Assembly (NCBI GenBank): GCA_022605425.2
Contig: CM061254.1
Coordinates: 310,001-374,000, forward strand
Direction of reading: 5' to 3'
Source: Hamiltosporidium tvaerminnensis
Taxonomy: Eukaryota > Microsporidia > Dubosqiidae
DNA length: 64,000 nt
Below are positions 61,954 through 64,000 of this stretch, piece after piece. The position numbers were made by a program, and so were the translations under genes. Numbering within the stretch: position 1 is the stretch's first letter; each line of letters opens with the position of its first letter. The notes beneath the pieces are model-generated. The model ran no database searches, was not told where the DNA came from, and was given only the letters and a program-made list of their open reading frames with translations.

Positions 61954-63400
61954 TACGGTTTTCCTTTGGAAAATATTTATAAAAAAAAGTAACTAAAATC
62001 AAAATCATATTGAAATTTTTGACAGGATATATGATTGTTGATTCATATTTATATGTCTTAGTTAAAATAACATAGTATAGATTTATTATTATTTGAATTT
62101 AGTAATTTAAAATAACTGTTGTACTTTATAATGTCCTTTTCTGTCTGAAAAGATGACGATTGTTTCAAACTTGAATTTAATTAATTGCATTTAAAATTTA
62201 GCAAATAAAAAGGTATAAGAAGAAATGTTGGTAGCGCAAAAAAAGGCTGCAAACGACGCTAATGAAATGAATAAAATTGCAAAGTGATGCAAAACTGTAA
62301 GAAACGCCTACCAGTGAATTCCGTATCTTTCTCTCCTATACAAAAAAAACACATACATCACCATGCCAAACATGCAGATACATGCAAAATATTGGAATTG
62401 ACATCTTATCTTTCACTTATACACTCTTTCGCAATTCGGTTGATCTCTGCGGGCGAACCATCGTATATAATGACAAAACTCTGTATTCTAGCCATTCCTT
62501 AATGTAAAAGTCTAATTACATGGCAAATGATATACGATTCCGTTGTCGACTTGAAGAAATAGCCTCACACTGTTTTTTTTTTTCGGTACAGACAAGATTT
62601 AAAATAATGCTTCATGACGCGTAGAACGAGCCACACTGGTACTTTAATGGGAAATTCGGCTGCATATTAACTCTCGACGGTAAAAAGAATGGGCATAGAC
62701 TGAGATAAGAAGAGAGTAAAATCGGTAGAAGATGAAGAGCAATGTAAATTCACCGGTTTTATCGCTGATTCCTGCACCTTTAACCACACTTCCGAGTAAA
62801 TGAACCAACGTGGTTTAACTTTGTGTAAAATTAGAGAAATCTTGTGGTAACAATTTTAAAAGTGGTCCTCCAAACTCAAAAACATCCATATAAATTTTCT
62901 CATAGTAGAACCTTGAATCTCATTAAACAAGTAGTTCGTAATATTCTGAGCCCTATATATCTGAGTAAATTACGGACGCCGTGCATATCATACAAACAGC
63001 GCAGGTATGCTATGACGATGCAACACGCATATAGAAGCCCAGATACGCTTGGATAAAAACATATAGCGTTAAATATCAGAGTTGGTACTGCCCAAAGCTC
63101 ATCTTGAAAAGTTTTAGACAAGATAGGATCTCTATTTCAGAAACGAAGAGCATTAAGAAAATCATAAGAATGTTCAATTTAAACCTCTGAAATGTAACTG
63201 ATATTTCCGAGGCTTTGTTAAGAAAAATGTGTCTTCATGTGTTTAAGAGAAAAAATTACGATGCATAAAATTCGGAATTCTTCCGAAAGAAGAATCGTGT
63301 TTTAGATTTTCCGAGGTCGATTTTATCTTAAGTTATCTGAGCTCGTTAAATTCGAGCATATGATTGGTCTTAAAGGAATTTGTGGATATTTATCTACTAT
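61954..63400. other. GC-richer region upstream of the second retroelement copy
   Basis: From about 62200 the composition rises (ATCTCTGCGGGCGAACCATC, GACGCGTAGAACGAGCCAC, CGGACGCCGTGCATATC). The longest frames, 62284-62502 and 62844-63056 on the plus strand, show no recognised domain. The position directly before the reverse-transcriptase remnant suggests the decayed N-terminal region or 5' UTR of that element, but there is no direct match to copy 1 to prove it. Confidence 0.4.
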
Positions 63401-63409
63401 ATTGATAAA

Positions 63410-64000
63410 AATAAAGGCAAAGTCACGTATTCTTGTTATTTTATCCAATTTGTATCAGATAATTATCCGACAATCTCCCCTTTTCTTGATGAGTTGGTAA
63501 GTATACATAATTGGCTTCTCAAAAAAGAAAGCTTCTGAAATTGAGGTTATTTATAATCTTTTCATCAAGAAATAAACAACACTTTTAGAATATATTTATT
63601 ATATGTGTAGGTTATATGTTTATAAGGTATATTCTATGCTGATTAGGACTAGTATTTGTCACATATTTGATCCTGAAACGAATTTGATAAAGAAGCTCTG
63701 AGTACAGGTCAATCATATCTGTGTCAAACCTCTATGAGTTAACGAAGAATGTTTTTAACGAAAGTCGTTTAACTTGAAGTACAAGGGCGAAAGTTGCTTG
63801 CCTAGAACCAATTAGTAACGGTAAGCAGTGTGCAGAGAGGAAAAAATCGGGCTCTATTGAACATTGCCTTGAATAAAAAATATGGAAACAATCTTAGAGG
63901 AACGTAGATTAATGTAAAAAGCTTATGATTTTATAGATCATACAAATTTTACTCAATGCATTGAAAACCTTTATTTACCAAATCGATCCTGAAAATTTTC
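63410..64000 (+). mobile_element. second decayed R4/Dong-type retrotransposon, cut by the window end
   Basis: The remnant aligns with the element at 11.5-13.7 kb. KKASEIEVIYNLFIKK at about 63515-63570 matches the pre-RT block of the lineage. The stretch around 63705-63780 matches copy 1 at 11505-11580 (CAAACC then GAGTTAACG...AAGTCG). TTGAACATTGCCTTGAATAAA at ~63860 matches TGAACATTGCCTTAAATAAA at ~11664 almost base for base, and the following ~100 bases stay alignable to the window edge. The frame is broken by stops. Copy 2 keeps a segment upstream of the RT that I could not find in copy 1, so the two together show more of the element than either alone. Confidence 0.75.

Noticed and set aside
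1-64000. CRISPR array, bacterial operon or riboswitch
   Set aside because: No regularly spaced short repeats with unique spacers, no Shine-Dalgarno-led gene runs, and the recognisable genes are eukaryotic.

Overview
The window is extremely AT-rich and gene-poor. I count four protein-coding loci, all on the minus strand and all between about 43.3 and 62.0 kb. Three are intact and one is frameshifted. The organism is most likely a microsporidium with an expanded genome. The evidence is that the genes are intronless and compact, two of them carry a C-run directly upstream of the ATG (a start-site signal described for Microsporidia), the NASP-like and UTP13-like proteins are short divergent eukaryotic versions, and relics of R4/Dong-type non-LTR and Ty3/gypsy elements lie around them. 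The species cannot be fixed from this sequence; an expanded, very AT-rich genome of the Edhazardia kind would fit.

Layout. 1-43.2 kb is a gene desert with no supportable intact gene. It holds four same-strand copies (about 5.5, 15.8, 23.5 and 25.2 kb) of a GC-richer, ~170-236 bp SINE-like repeat with target-site duplications and a GAT-rich tail. It also holds one decayed R4/Dong-like retrotransposon at ~11.5-13.7 kb, with recognisable reverse transcriptase and restriction-like endonuclease, plus several GC-richer patches that may be older transposon debris. 43.3-46.6 kb is a two-gene housekeeping island: a NASP/Hif1-type histone chaperone and a UTP13-like WD40 protein of the small-subunit processome. 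46.6-56.9 kb is intergenic, with two tandem repeats, a Ty3/gypsy integrase C-terminal relic (~53.0-53.5 kb), a strong hairpin and a G14 tract. 56.9-62.0 kb holds two tandem genes of an unrecognised family. The downstream copy is broken by a single -1 frameshift and the upstream copy (607 aa) is intact with a signal-peptide-like N-terminus. From ~63.4 kb to the window end a second decayed R4/Dong-like copy runs off the edge.

How the parts relate. The two housekeeping genes act in chromatin assembly and ribosome biogenesis and are neighbours without any evident joint function. The unrecognised pair looks like a lineage-specific expanding family, with one member decaying or sequence-damaged. The rest of the window records repeated retrotransposon insertion and decay, and the short repeats were most plausibly mobilised in trans by a non-LTR element. 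The most notable items are the uncatalogued short retroposon family and the uncharacterised paralogous gene pair.
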